Positions 8,397-16,534 of a stretch of DNA of 64,000 nucleotides are shown piece after piece. The DNA is taken from assembly GCF_013376005.1 (NCBI RefSeq), contig NZ_JABMJK010000008.1, forward strand, positions 186,001 through 250,000, in the 5' to 3' direction. The translations under genes and the position numbers were made by a program. This DNA is from Duganella sp. SG902. Lineage in GTDB: Bacteria > Pseudomonadota > Gammaproteobacteria > Burkholderiales > Burkholderiaceae_D. A model generated the notes under the pieces. The model worked only from the letters and a program-made list of their open reading frames with translations. It did no database searches and was not told the DNA's origin. Position 1 is the stretch's first letter; each line of letters starts with the position of its first letter.

Positions 8397-9642
8397 AGCA
8401 ACGAAGAGCGAGGCCGTGGAAATCCTGATCGTCGGCGCCGGGCCGGCAGGCTCGGTGGCGGCGGCCCTGCTGCGCCAGCAGGGCAGGCAGGTGCTGGTGA
8501 TCGAGCGCGAGCAGTTCCCGCGCTTCTCCATCGGCGAAAGCCTGCTGCCGCAAAGTATGGCTTACCTCGAGCAGGCGGGCATGTTGCGGGCGGTGGTGGA
8601 GGCGGGTTTCCAGTTCAAGAATGGCGCCGCCTTCATGCGTGATGGCTGCTACACGGACTTCGATTTCCGCGACAAGCATTCGCCCGGCTGGGGCACCACC
8701 TATCAAGTGCAGCGCGCGGATTTCGATCATGTGCTGGCCAGGGAGGCGGAGCGCTTCGGCGCGGAAGTGCGCTATCGCCATGAGGTGCTGGACATCGCGC
8801 TCGGCGCGGCCGCAAACGGCGGCGCGATCGTGACGGTCAAGGCGTCGGATGGCGCGGTGTATCAGGTGGAGGCGGGCTTCATCCTGGATGCCAGCGGTTT
8901 TGGCCGCATCCTGCCACGCTTGTTGAAACTGGAGACGCCGTCCAACTTCCCGGTGCGCGGTGCGATTTTCACGCACGTTGAAGATGGCATCCGCGACAAG
9001 GGCTTTGACCGCAACAAGATCCGCGTGACCGTGCATCCCAGGCATTGCAATGTGTGGTTCTGGACCATCCCCTTCGCCGCCGGCCGCTGCTCGCAGGGCG
9101 TGGTGGCGGAAACGGCGTTCCTTGATCGCTACCAGGGCACGCCGACCGAGCGTTTGCAAGCTATTATCGCCGAGGAGCCATCGCTGCATGCCTTGCTGGC
9201 CAACGCCGAATGGGATACGCCCGCACGCCAGATCGTCGGCTATTCGGCCAACGTCGAGCGCCTGTGGGGCGAGGGCTACGCGCTGCTGGGGAACGCGGGC
9301 GAGTTCCTTGATCCGGTGTTTTCCTCCGGCGTGACCATCGCCTTCAAGTCGGCCAGCCTGGCCGCCGCCGCGCTGGAGCGCCAGTTCAAGGGCGAGACGG
9401 TGGATTGGCAGGCTGATTACGGCGTGCCGCTGCGGCGCGGCGTGGACACGTTCCGCGCCTTCGTCGAATCCTGGTATGCCGGCGGCTTCCAAAAAATCAT
9501 CTTCCACGAGAATAAGCAGCCGGACGTGCGCCGCATGATTTCCGCCATCCTGGCCGGTTACGCGTGGGACCAGACCAACCCGCTGGTAAAGGAGACGCAG
9601 CGCAGGCTGGCGGCGCTGGAGGCGTTATGCACGCCCGCTTGA
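8389..9642 (+). CDS. Flavin-dependent halogenase-like oxidoreductase in the aryl polyene cluster
   Basis: A 417-residue FAD protein. The dinucleotide fold GAGPAG is at 16-21, RFSIGESLLP at 45-54 and a GD-like FAD-ribityl region GNAGEFLDPVFSSG near 304-317. It keeps two traits used to mark FADH2-dependent halogenases: the WxWxIP motif (WFWTIP, 223-228) and a lysine in GFQFKNG (Lys77) at the place of the catalytic lysine. Aryl polyene clusters often carry a gene annotated as a tryptophan-halogenase-like oxidoreductase, and brominated aryl polyenes (xanthomonadins) are known. Whether this one halogenates or only oxidises is open. It lies between the exporter and the lipoprotein, overlapping both. 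Confidence 0.8.
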   Translation: MTEATKSEAVEILIVGAGPAGSVAAALLRQQGRQVLVIEREQFPRFSIGESLLPQSMAYLEQAGMLRAVVEAGFQFKNGAAFMRDGCYTDFDFRDKHSPGWGTTYQVQRADFDHVLAREAERFGAEVRYRHEVLDIALGAAANGGAIVTVKASDGAVYQVEAGFILDASGFGRILPRLLKLETPSNFPVRGAIFTHVEDGIRDKGFDRNKIRVTVHPRHCNVWFWTIPFAAGRCSQGVVAETAFLDRYQGTPTERLQAIIAEEPSLHALLANAEWDTPARQIVGYSANVERLWGEGYALLGNAGEFLDPVFSSGVTIAFKSASLAAAALERQFKGETVDWQADYGVPLRRGVDTFRAFVESWYAGGFQKIIFHENKQPDVRRMISAILAGYAWDQTNPLVKETQRRLAALEALCTPA

Positions 9643-10172
9643 CCGCCGTTGTGGCGGCGTTGCTGCTGAGCGCCTGCGCATCCGCGCCAAAGCAGCCGGC
9701 GGCGCGGCTCGGGTTGAAGCTGCCGCCGGCGGCGCTGGGCACTTCCATCAGCGTGCAGCAGCATCTGAAAGTCGAGCGCCAGGGCCGTGTCGATGATCTG
9801 GACGTGGCCTTGCAGGTCGAGCCTGATGCGGTGGACGTGGTTGGCCTGGCATTTGGCCAGCGGGTGCTGACTTTGCATTACGATGGCAAGGAACTGACCT
9901 CGTGGCGCCATCTGATGCTGCCTTCGCAGGTGCGGGCGGAGGATGTGCTGGAGGATATCCAGCTGACGCTGTGGCCCGCCGATGCGGTGGCGGCGGCGCT
10001 GCCGCCGGAGTGGCGCGTGGAGGAACAGGGCGGGATACGCACGCTGACGTTGGCCGGCGAGCCTGTCATGCGGATAGTCTACAGCGGCAATCCACGCTGG
10101 AGCGGCACGGTGGTCTTGGATAACTTGCGATATCACTATAAGCTGACGATACAGTTCGCGGCGACGGAATAA
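9627..10172 (+). CDS. DUF3261-type outer-membrane lipoprotein of the aryl polyene cluster (ApeN-like)
   Basis: A 181-residue lipoprotein with a lipobox LLLSAC at about 13-18; the mature protein would begin at that cysteine. The rest is a beta-rich domain with LTLHYDGKELTSWRH and PEWRVEE, of the kind found between the flavoprotein and the first ketosynthase in aryl polyene operons. The likely place is the inner leaflet of the outer membrane, acting as receiver for the exported pigment in the way LolB receives lipoproteins. That role is inferred from neighbours. It starts 16 bp before the flavoprotein stop. Confidence 0.75.
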   Translation: MHARLTAVVAALLLSACASAPKQPAARLGLKLPPAALGTSISVQQHLKVERQGRVDDLDVALQVEPDAVDVVGLAFGQRVLTLHYDGKELTSWRHLMLPSQVRAEDVLEDIQLTLWPADAVAAALPPEWRVEEQGGIRTLTLAGEPVMRIVYSGNPRWSGTVVLDNLRYHYKLTIQFAATE

Positions 10173-10177
10173 AGGCA

Positions 10178-11371
10178 ATGCTGAATTTTTACTTGAACGC
10201 CTGCGGTATCACTTGCGCGCTTGGCGACGGCCATGAGCAGGTGAAGGCGCGCCTGTACGCCGCGCAGCCAGGTGTGGAACCCACCGCGCGCAGGTCGGCG
10301 GGCCGTGAGCTGCCGCTGGGCGAGGTGCGCGGCGCGCTGCCGCCGGTGGCGCATCTGCCGCCGCATCAGCGCAGCCGCAATAACGCGCTGGCGTTGGCGG
10401 CATTGGCGCAGATCCGTCCAGCGGTGGATGCGGCGATCGGCCGCTATGGCGCCGACCGTGTTGGCGTGGTGATCGGCACCAGTACTTCCGGTATCGGCGA
10501 GACGGAGCAGGCTATGGCGCGCAAGATCTCGGATGACGAGCTGCCGGCAGGCTTCCATTACGGCACGCAGGAAATGGGCTCCCCCGCCGCGATGCTGGCG
10601 CGGGAGCTGGGCCTGAAAGGCCCGGCCTATGTGCATTCCAGCGCGTGCTCGTCCAGCGCCAAGGCCCTGGCCAGCGCGGCGCGGCTGATCAACATGGGCC
10701 TGTGCGACGCGGTGCTGACCGGCGGCGTCGATTCGCTGTGCGCCTTCACGGTGGCTGGCTTCGCGGCGCTGGGGTCGGTCAGTCCGGCGCAATGCAATCC
10801 CATGAGCGTCAACCGCAAGGGGATCAATATCGGCGAGGGCGCCGCGCTGTTCTTGATGAGCGCCGATGCGGAAGGCACGTCGCCAGTCATGCTGATGGGC
10901 TGGGGCGAATCGTCCGACGGCCATCATATGTCGGCGCCGGATCCGACTGGCGTGGGGGCGGAACTGGCGATGACGCAGGCGCTGCGCCGCGCCGGCCTGC
11001 AAGCCACGGAGATCGATTACATCAACATGCACGGCACGGCCACGCCGCAGAACGACGCGATGGAATCGAAAGTGATCGAGCGCCTGTTCGGGACAGAAGT
11101 GCCGGTCAGCTCGACCAAGCCGTTCACCGGCCATACGCTGGGCGCGGCGGCTGCGATTGAAGCGGCGCTGTGCTGGCTGGCGATGCAGGACGATAACCAG
11201 CAAGGCAGGCTGCCGCCGCATCTGTGGGATGGCGAGATCGATCTCGCGCTGCCGGCGTTGAACCTGGTGCCGCCCGGCGCCACGCTGGGCCGCCCGCTGC
11301 GCCGCATCCTGAGCAGCTCCTTCGCGTTCGGCGGATCCAACGCCGCGCTGGTGCTGGGGAGGGGCGCATGA
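10178..11371 (+). CDS. apeO: Beta-ketoacyl-ACP synthase of the aryl polyene type II PKS (ApeO-like)
   Basis: A 397-residue condensing enzyme with the complete Cys-His-His triad: Cys157 in SSACSSSAKA, His285 in NMHGTATP and His319 in TGHTLGA. It is therefore a true ketosynthase and not the chain-length factor, which lacks the cysteine. In Xenorhabdus the corresponding enzyme pairs with a chain-length factor; no gene for one is seen here, so that partner must be encoded upstream. The ATG at 10178 is 5 bp after the lipoprotein gene with AAAGG just before it. The stop overlaps the following start as ATGA. Confidence 0.9.
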   Translation: MLNFYLNACGITCALGDGHEQVKARLYAAQPGVEPTARRSAGRELPLGEVRGALPPVAHLPPHQRSRNNALALAALAQIRPAVDAAIGRYGADRVGVVIGTSTSGIGETEQAMARKISDDELPAGFHYGTQEMGSPAAMLARELGLKGPAYVHSSACSSSAKALASAARLINMGLCDAVLTGGVDSLCAFTVAGFAALGSVSPAQCNPMSVNRKGINIGEGAALFLMSADAEGTSPVMLMGWGESSDGHHMSAPDPTGVGAELAMTQALRRAGLQATEIDYINMHGTATPQNDAMESKVIERLFGTEVPVSSTKPFTGHTLGAAAAIEAALCWLAMQDDNQQGRLPPHLWDGEIDLALPALNLVPPGATLGRPLRRILSSSFAFGGSNAALVLGRGA

Positions 11372-11829
11372 CGATGCCCGATATCCGCAAGCTGGTGCCG
11401 CATTCCGGCCAGATGGTGCTGCTGGACCGCGTGATCAGCGCGGACGCCGATAACCTGTGCGCCGAGGTGCGCATCCATGAGGGCAGCGTGTTCGCCGGCG
11501 AAACCGGCGTCGGCGCATGGGCCGGTATCGAATACATGGCGCAGGCCGTGGCGGCGCACGCCGGCTGGGTCGCGCTGCAACGGGGCGAGGAGGTCAAGGT
11601 CGGCTTCCTGCTCGGCTCACGCAAATATGAAGCCAGTGTGGCGGAGTTCACGCTGGGCAGCGTGCTGCGGGTGCACGTGCTGCGCGTGCTGCAAGGCGAT
11701 AACGGCCTGGGGGCGTTTGAATGTCGAATCGATATCGTCGACGGCCACGCCAGCGCGGCGACGGCCACGGTAACGGTGTTCCAGCCTCACAATGTCAATC
11801 AATTTCTCAAAGATGGAAACGTAGGATGA
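11368..11829 (+). CDS. apeP: 3-hydroxyacyl-ACP dehydratase of the aryl polyene pathway (ApeP-like)
   Basis: A 153-residue hotdog-fold dehydratase. It opens with the conserved LVPHSGQMVLLDRV pattern and has the central helix GAWAGIEYMAQAVAAHAG typical of this family. It would remove water from the 3-hydroxyacyl intermediate to set each new double bond, alongside the dehydratase domain fused to the ligase. The order ketosynthase, dehydratase, ketoreductase, ketosynthase is the usual one for the end of aryl polyene operons. Both ends overlap neighbours by ATGA. Confidence 0.9.
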   Translation: MTMPDIRKLVPHSGQMVLLDRVISADADNLCAEVRIHEGSVFAGETGVGAWAGIEYMAQAVAAHAGWVALQRGEEVKVGFLLGSRKYEASVAEFTLGSVLRVHVLRVLQGDNGLGAFECRIDIVDGHASAATATVTVFQPHNVNQFLKDGNVG

Positions 11830-12563
11830 GTCAGAATAAATCCATGAGCGTGCTGGTGACGGGATCGTCGCGCGGCATCGGCAAGGCGATCGCGCTGCGC
11901 CTGGCGCGCGACGGCTACGACGTGGTGCTGCATTGCCGCAGCCAACGCGCCGAGGCGGACGCGGTGGCGCGCGACATCACCGGCATGGGCCGTGCCGCGC
12001 GCGTGCTGCAGTTCGATATCGCCGACCGCGCCGCCACCGCCGCCGCGCTGGAGGCGGACGTCGCGGAACATGGCTGCTACTACGGCGTCGTGTGCAATGC
12101 CGGCGTGGCGCGCGACAACGCCTTCCCGGCCATGTCCGGCGAGGATTGGGACATCGTGCTGCAAACGAATCTGGATGGCTTCTACAATGTGCTCAATCCA
12201 TTGATCATGCCGCTGGTACAGCGCCGCAAGCCTGGCCGCATCGTGACCCTGGCGTCCGTGTCCGGGCTGATCGGCAATCGCGGGCAGGTGAACTACAGCG
12301 CCGCCAAAGCCGGCATCATCGGCGCCACCAAGGCGCTGGCGCTGGAACTGGCCAAGCGATCCATCACCGTCAACTGTGTGGCGCCTGGCTTGATTGAAAC
12401 CGACATGATTGAAGAGGTGCCGATGGAAGAAGCATTGAAGATGATTCCCGCGCGCCGCGTGGGCAAGCCGGAAGAGGTGGCGGCCGCGGTCAGCTTCCTG
12501 ATCGGCGAGGACGCGGGCTACATCACGCGCCAGGTCATTTCCGTCAACGGCGGCCTGGCATGA
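11826..12563 (+). CDS. apeQ: 3-ketoacyl-ACP reductase (FabG-type SDR) of the aryl polyene pathway (ApeQ-like)
   Basis: A 245-residue short-chain dehydrogenase. The Rossmann motif TGSSRGIG is at 12-19, NAG follows in the fourth strand region (CNAGVARDN), and the catalytic Tyr157 and Lys161 are in YSAAK. The C-terminus YITRQVISVNGG is typical of FabG. It should reduce the 3-ketoacyl-ACP with NADPH before dehydration. It overlaps the dehydratase start/stop by ATGA and the second ketosynthase by 4 bp, so expression is probably coupled. Confidence 0.93.
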   Translation: MSQNKSMSVLVTGSSRGIGKAIALRLARDGYDVVLHCRSQRAEADAVARDITGMGRAARVLQFDIADRAATAAALEADVAEHGCYYGVVCNAGVARDNAFPAMSGEDWDIVLQTNLDGFYNVLNPLIMPLVQRRKPGRIVTLASVSGLIGNRGQVNYSAAKAGIIGATKALALELAKRSITVNCVAPGLIETDMIEEVPMEEALKMIPARRVGKPEEVAAAVSFLIGEDAGYITRQVISVNGGLA

Positions 12564-13792
12564 GCCGCCGCGTCGCCGTCACCGGCATGGCCGGCATCAG
12601 CCCTATCGGCAACGACTGGGGAGCGGTTCGCGAGCGTCTGGGCCAGTACCGCAACGCCGTGGTGCGCATGGCGGACTGGGAAGACTACGAAGGACTCAAC
12701 ACGCGCCTCGGCGCGCCGGCCGCGCCGTTCGAGTTGAGCGACCGCTACCACCGCAAGGCGATCCGCAGCATGGGCCGTGTCGCCCTGATGGCCACGCGCG
12801 CCAGCGAACTGGCGCTGGCCGACGCCGGCCTGCTGGATCACCCTTTGCTGAAGAGCGGCGACATGGGCGTGTCGTTTGGCTCGTCGGCCGGCACGCCGAG
12901 CGCCATCGGCGATTTTGGCCGCATGATGGAAGAGCGCACCACCAAGGGTATCAACGCCACCACCTACATCAAGATGATGGCGCACACGGCGCCGGTGAAC
13001 ATTGGCGTCTTCTTCGGCCTTACCGGCCGTGTGATCACCACCTCCAGCGCCTGTACCTCGGGCAGCCAGGGCATAGGCTATGCGTACGAGGCGATCAAGG
13101 CCGGCAAGCAGACGGCCATGGTGGCGGGCGGCGCGGAGGAACTGTGCGCGACCGAGGCGGCGGTGTTCGATACGCTGTTCGCCACCAGCACCCGCAACGA
13201 TGCCGCCCACACCTCCCCGCGTCCGTTTGACGGCGAGCGTGACGGCCTGGTGATCGGCGAGGGCGCCGGTTGCCTGATCCTGGAGGACATGGAACATGCG
13301 ATCGCGCGCGGCGCCACCATCTACGCGGAGCTGGTCGGCTTTGGCACCAACAGCGATGGCTGCCATGTGACGCAACCGAACGCCGCCACCATGCGCAAGT
13401 CGATGCAGATGGCGCTGGACGATGCGGGCCTGCGTCCGGCGGACATCGGCTATATCAATGCCCACGGCACCGGAACGGCGCAAGGCGACGTGGCCGAATC
13501 GCAGGCCACGCAGGCGGTGTTCGGCAGCGATACGCCCATCAGCTCCCTCAAGAGCTACATGGGCCACACCTTGGGCGCTTGCGGCGCGCTGGAAGCATGG
13601 ATCAGCATCGAGATGATGCGCGAAGGCTGGTTTGCGCCGACGCTGAATCTGGAGCAGGTGGACCCGGAGTGCGCGCCACTCGACTACATCGCCGGCGAGG
13701 GCCGGGCACTGGACTGCGACTACATAATGTCGAATAATTTCGCCTTTGGCGGGATTAACACTTCGCTGATTTTTAAACGCTACGTTAAATAG
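12560..13792 (+). CDS. apeR: Second beta-ketoacyl-ACP synthase of the aryl polyene PKS (ApeR-like)
   Basis: A 410-residue ketosynthase of the FabF fold with Cys165 in SSACTSGSQG, His302 in NAHGTGTAQGD and His336 in MGHTLGACGA, so it is catalytically complete. In Xenorhabdus the homologous enzyme works as a homodimer, separate from the ketosynthase/chain-length-factor pair, and helps build the polyene. The protein ends with the usual NNFAFGGIN segment. The small secreted protein gene follows after 9 bp. Confidence 0.92.
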   Translation: MSRRVAVTGMAGISPIGNDWGAVRERLGQYRNAVVRMADWEDYEGLNTRLGAPAAPFELSDRYHRKAIRSMGRVALMATRASELALADAGLLDHPLLKSGDMGVSFGSSAGTPSAIGDFGRMMEERTTKGINATTYIKMMAHTAPVNIGVFFGLTGRVITTSSACTSGSQGIGYAYEAIKAGKQTAMVAGGAEELCATEAAVFDTLFATSTRNDAAHTSPRPFDGERDGLVIGEGAGCLILEDMEHAIARGATIYAELVGFGTNSDGCHVTQPNAATMRKSMQMALDDAGLRPADIGYINAHGTGTAQGDVAESQATQAVFGSDTPISSLKSYMGHTLGACGALEAWISIEMMREGWFAPTLNLEQVDPECAPLDYIAGEGRALDCDYIMSNNFAFGGINTSLIFKRYVK

Positions 13793-13801
13793 GAAACCAC
13801 C

Positions 13802-14245
13802 ATGAAGAAAATGATCTCCGTCGCGGCACTGCTGACCGTTTCGCTGACGTCGTTCTCCGCCCATGCGGCCGACACCATGCTGAAATTTCCTATCGCCGGC
13901 GCGATGGCCGTCAATGACGCCGAAAAACGCCTGGGCGACTCGGTGAAGTTCTACTTCGCCGACCAGCCCACGCCCACGGTGCTGACCCGGATTGCCACCG
14001 ACAAGACCAGCCAGCGCACCAACGGCTTCGGCAAATCCGCCGAAAAGGCCTGCAACTGGGTGTTCCTGTCCGCCATGCTGGCGCTGCAAAAGCGCGCGCA
14101 GGAGCTGGGCGCGAACGCCGTCATCAACATCGTCAGCAATTTCAACAACATTGAGATGGCCAGCCAGACCGAATTCGAATGCGCCGACGGCGCCATCATG
14201 GCCGGCGTCGCGCTGAAAGGCGACTTCGTCAAGGTCGCGCCATAA
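13802..14245 (+). CDS. Small secreted protein of unknown role at the end of the aryl polyene operon
   Basis: A 147-residue protein with a Sec signal peptide ending at Ala-His-Ala near residue 22. The mature part contains GFGKSAEKACNW, ALQKRAQELGANAVINIVS and a second cysteine in EFECADGA, so one disulfide is possible. The segment with GANAVINI resembles the YbjQ-like fold, and proteins of this type are often mislabelled as excinuclease subunits. No catalytic motif is visible. It begins 9 bp after the ketosynthase behind AGGAAACC, so it is part of the operon, probably acting in the periplasm. Confidence 0.7.
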   Translation: MKKMISVAALLTVSLTSFSAHAADTMLKFPIAGAMAVNDAEKRLGDSVKFYFADQPTPTVLTRIATDKTSQRTNGFGKSAEKACNWVFLSAMLALQKRAQELGANAVINIVSNFNNIEMASQTEFECADGAIMAGVALKGDFVKVAP

Positions 14246-14255
14246 TCGGCGGTGG

Positions 14256-14882
14256 ATGGCCATGACGGTACTTGCCTCGCTCTTGATGGTGGACGCGGAT
14301 GCGGTCACCGATGCGGACCTGCAGCGTTATCGCGCCTGGCTGACGCCGAGCGAGATGGCGCGGCACCAGCGTTTCGTGCGCGCGCAGCGGCAGCGCCAGT
14401 TTATCGTCGGCCGCGTGCTGCTGCGCGTGGCGCTGGCGCGCATACTCCAGGCGGCGCCGCAGGACGTGCGGTTGGAAGAGCAGGTGGGCAAGGCCCCGCG
14501 TCTCGTGGCGCCTGCCGTGAAAGGGGCCGCGCCGGGCTTCAGCATCGCCCATAGCGGCCGCTGGGTCGCTTGCGCCGTCAGCGCGCAGACCGCGCTGGGC
14601 CTGGATATCGAGATGCGCGATGCCGCGCGCGACTTGCCGGCATTGGCCGCGCAGGCTTTCGGCGCAGAGGAGATGGCGCAGTGGGCACGCATTCAGAACT
14701 TGTCCGGAGATGAACGCCTGGATGGCTTTTATCGTTTATGGAGCGAGAAGGAAGCCCGCTTCAAACTGAACCAACCCGGAGGCCATTGTGTAGTGGTAGT
14801 GCATCCGGAGCTGTCTGTTGTGGTGTGCAGCGAGCGGCCTTTGGCGCGGGAGCCGCGGATTGAAATAGCCGCGCTGCCCTGA
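14256..14882 (+). CDS. Sfp-type 4'-phosphopantetheinyl transferase
   Basis: A 208-residue enzyme with both Sfp-family signatures: GLDIE at 115-119, which binds magnesium, and WSEKEARFK at 162-170. It would move phosphopantetheine from CoA to the acyl carrier proteins of the aryl polyene synthase. Its place as last gene of the operon fits that role. The start could be the ATG at 14256 or the one at 14262. The stop codon is directly next to the stop codon of the convergent deacetylase, with no base in between, so the two transcripts must overlap. Confidence 0.92.
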   Translation: MAMTVLASLLMVDADAVTDADLQRYRAWLTPSEMARHQRFVRAQRQRQFIVGRVLLRVALARILQAAPQDVRLEEQVGKAPRLVAPAVKGAAPGFSIAHSGRWVACAVSAQTALGLDIEMRDAARDLPALAAQAFGAEEMAQWARIQNLSGDERLDGFYRLWSEKEARFKLNQPGGHCVVVVHPELSVVVCSERPLAREPRIEIAALP

Positions 14883-15740
14883 TTATTGCCACAGCCAGTT
14901 CCACAACCCGGGCAGGCGCGGCTTGACGTCCGTGCTGTTGATTGTGGCCGCCAGCGCGGCGCGTTCCAGTTCGTCGTGATTGTCGTAGAAGGGCTTGTCG
15001 GCCAGTGGCACATTCAGTTCGCGCGCGACGTCGAGCAGGATGTCGAGATACTCCTCGATATGGCTGGAGGTGTAGGTGTTCACGTCGTGGAAGGTCACGA
15101 CCACGGGTGTGTAGCCGTCGACCGAGGGCATGTCGCCGGCGGCCCAGCGTTTGCGGGTCTCCGCCAGGTGTTTGAGCATGTTGGAGCGTTTGTGCCAGCT
15201 GAAATTGATGCCGTAGATCTTGCCGTCGTTGGCATTCAGGTCGGTCAGCAGCATGTGCAAGCCGTGCGCGTGGTAAGACGCCAGGGTGTCGGCGTCGTAG
15301 GCCCAGAAGGGCGGGCGCACCAGCTTGGGGGCGACGCCGGTTTCCGCCTTCAGGTCGTCCACGCCCAGCTGCATGGTCGCGTCGAGCGTCTCGCGGCTCA
15401 TGAAGCGGTGATTGGAATGAAGGGGCGTGGCCGTGTGCAGGCCGATGACGTGGCCTTCCGCGTACTCGCGGCGTATCAGCCAGCGGCCCATTTCGGTGCC
15501 GCCGCCGTGCCAGGCCCGGGTCTGGGTGAAGAAGACCGCCTTGATGTGGTCCTGGTGCTGGTTATGCGCCAACACTTCGAGGATGTGCACCGTGGGGTTG
15601 TCGTTGACCGCCGCCGCCGGGCCGTCATCGAAGGTCAGCAGAAAACGCACTGGCGCCGGGCCGGATTGAGCCGCCGCCGCTGCGCTGAACAGCAGTAGCG
15701 ATAAGGCGGCAAGCAGCGGACGTGGACGAAGTGCTAACAC
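14883..15740 (-). CDS. Secreted polysaccharide deacetylase (NodB-like)
   Basis: About 285 residues with a signal peptide (RPRPLLAALSLLLFSAAAAAQ), then the NodB motif TFDDGP with the catalytic aspartate pair, and the barrel motif RPPFWAYD. The usual zinc motif HSxxH is not exact; GLHTATPLHSNH supplies three histidines (102, 108, 111) that could bind the metal. The family removes acetyl groups from polysaccharide or peptidoglycan; the substrate here is not known. The GTG at 15740 was chosen because it directly precedes the signal peptide; a TTG at 15752 is the alternative. It is convergent with the phosphopantetheinyl transferase gene and divergent from the methyltransferase gene. Confidence 0.85.
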   Translation of the reverse strand: MLALRPRPLLAALSLLLFSAAAAAQSGPAPVRFLLTFDDGPAAAVNDNPTVHILEVLAHNQHQDHIKAVFFTQTRAWHGGGTEMGRWLIRREYAEGHVIGLHTATPLHSNHRFMSRETLDATMQLGVDDLKAETGVAPKLVRPPFWAYDADTLASYHAHGLHMLLTDLNANDGKIYGINFSWHKRSNMLKHLAETRKRWAAGDMPSVDGYTPVVVTFHDVNTYTSSHIEEYLDILLDVARELNVPLADKPFYDNHDELERAALAATINSTDVKPRLPGLWNWLWQ

Positions 15741-15799
15741 GGGCTCAATCAATAAAGGGGTCCGATATTGTACGTGAATTTAACTATAAAGAAGAACAT

Positions 15800-16528
15800 A
15801 TGAGCGCCAATCTAGATTTGACCCAGCCTCCAGCGGAACCGCATGTGCCGGAAACGGAATTCGGCAAATGGTTCCTGCGTACGGAAACCTGGACCGTTCA
15901 TGTGCTGGAGCGCGCGCTGCAGGATTTGCAGCGATTGATGCCGGCCGAGCCGCGCACATACGAGGTGGTGGCCGATGTCGGCTGCGGCTACGGGCGTTCG
16001 CTGGCCAAGCTGCATCAGCGCTTTGCGCCGCGGCGTTTGATCGGCATGGACATCGATCCGGAGATGCTGCGGGAGTCGGCCAGGGAGGTGGCCGCGCATG
16101 GCGTGGAGGCGGAGTTCATCTGCTGCTCCAGCTCCAACATCAAACTGCCGGATAACTCGGTGGATATGCTGTTCTGCCACCAGACGTTTCATCATCTGAT
16201 CGATCAGGAAAGCGCGATCAAGGAGTTCTTCCGCGTGCTCAAGCCGGGCGGCGTGCTGCTGTTTGCGGAGTCGACCAGGCGCTATATCCACTCGTGGATC
16301 ATTCGCCTGCTGTTCCGCCATCCCATGGAGGTGCAAAAGACGGCGCCTGAATATCTGGCCATGGTGCGCAACGCCGGTTTCTCGGTGCCGGATAGCGCGG
16401 TGTCTTATCCTTTTCTGTGGTGGAGCCGCGAGGATCTGGGGATGATGGAAACCATCTTGCGCATCAAACCTCCGGCGGTCAAAGAAGAGACTTTGATTAA
16501 CCTTGTCGCTCTTAAACCGGCGGAGTGA
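15800..16528 (+). CDS. Class I SAM-dependent methyltransferase
   Basis: A 242-residue enzyme with the class I motifs: VADVGCGYGRS at 57-67, the acidic GMDIDPEM loop after strand 2 and VLKPGGVLLFAES in strands 4-5. Methyltransferases are usual partners of aryl polyene clusters, where they modify the aryl head group, and this gene is one locus away from the operon; a link is possible but not shown. The ATG at 15800 starts a signal-free protein. It is divergent from the deacetylase gene and convergent with the TonB-like gene. Confidence 0.82.
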   Translation: MSANLDLTQPPAEPHVPETEFGKWFLRTETWTVHVLERALQDLQRLMPAEPRTYEVVADVGCGYGRSLAKLHQRFAPRRLIGMDIDPEMLRESAREVAAHGVEAEFICCSSSNIKLPDNSVDMLFCHQTFHHLIDQESAIKEFFRVLKPGGVLLFAESTRRYIHSWIIRLLFRHPMEVQKTAPEYLAMVRNAGFSVPDSAVSYPFLWWSREDLGMMETILRIKPPAVKEETLINLVALKPAE

Positions 16529-16534
16529 AAAAAG

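Noticed and set aside
12560..13792. Chain-length factor
   Set aside because: The active-site cysteine and both histidines are present, so it is a working ketosynthase.
13802..14245. Excinuclease subunit
   Set aside because: The protein is 147 aa, has a signal peptide and no ATPase motif, so such a label would be wrong.
15741..15799. Longer N-terminus of the polysaccharide deacetylase from TTG 15752
   Set aside because: Possible, but GTG 15740 sits directly before the signal peptide and is the more usual start codon.
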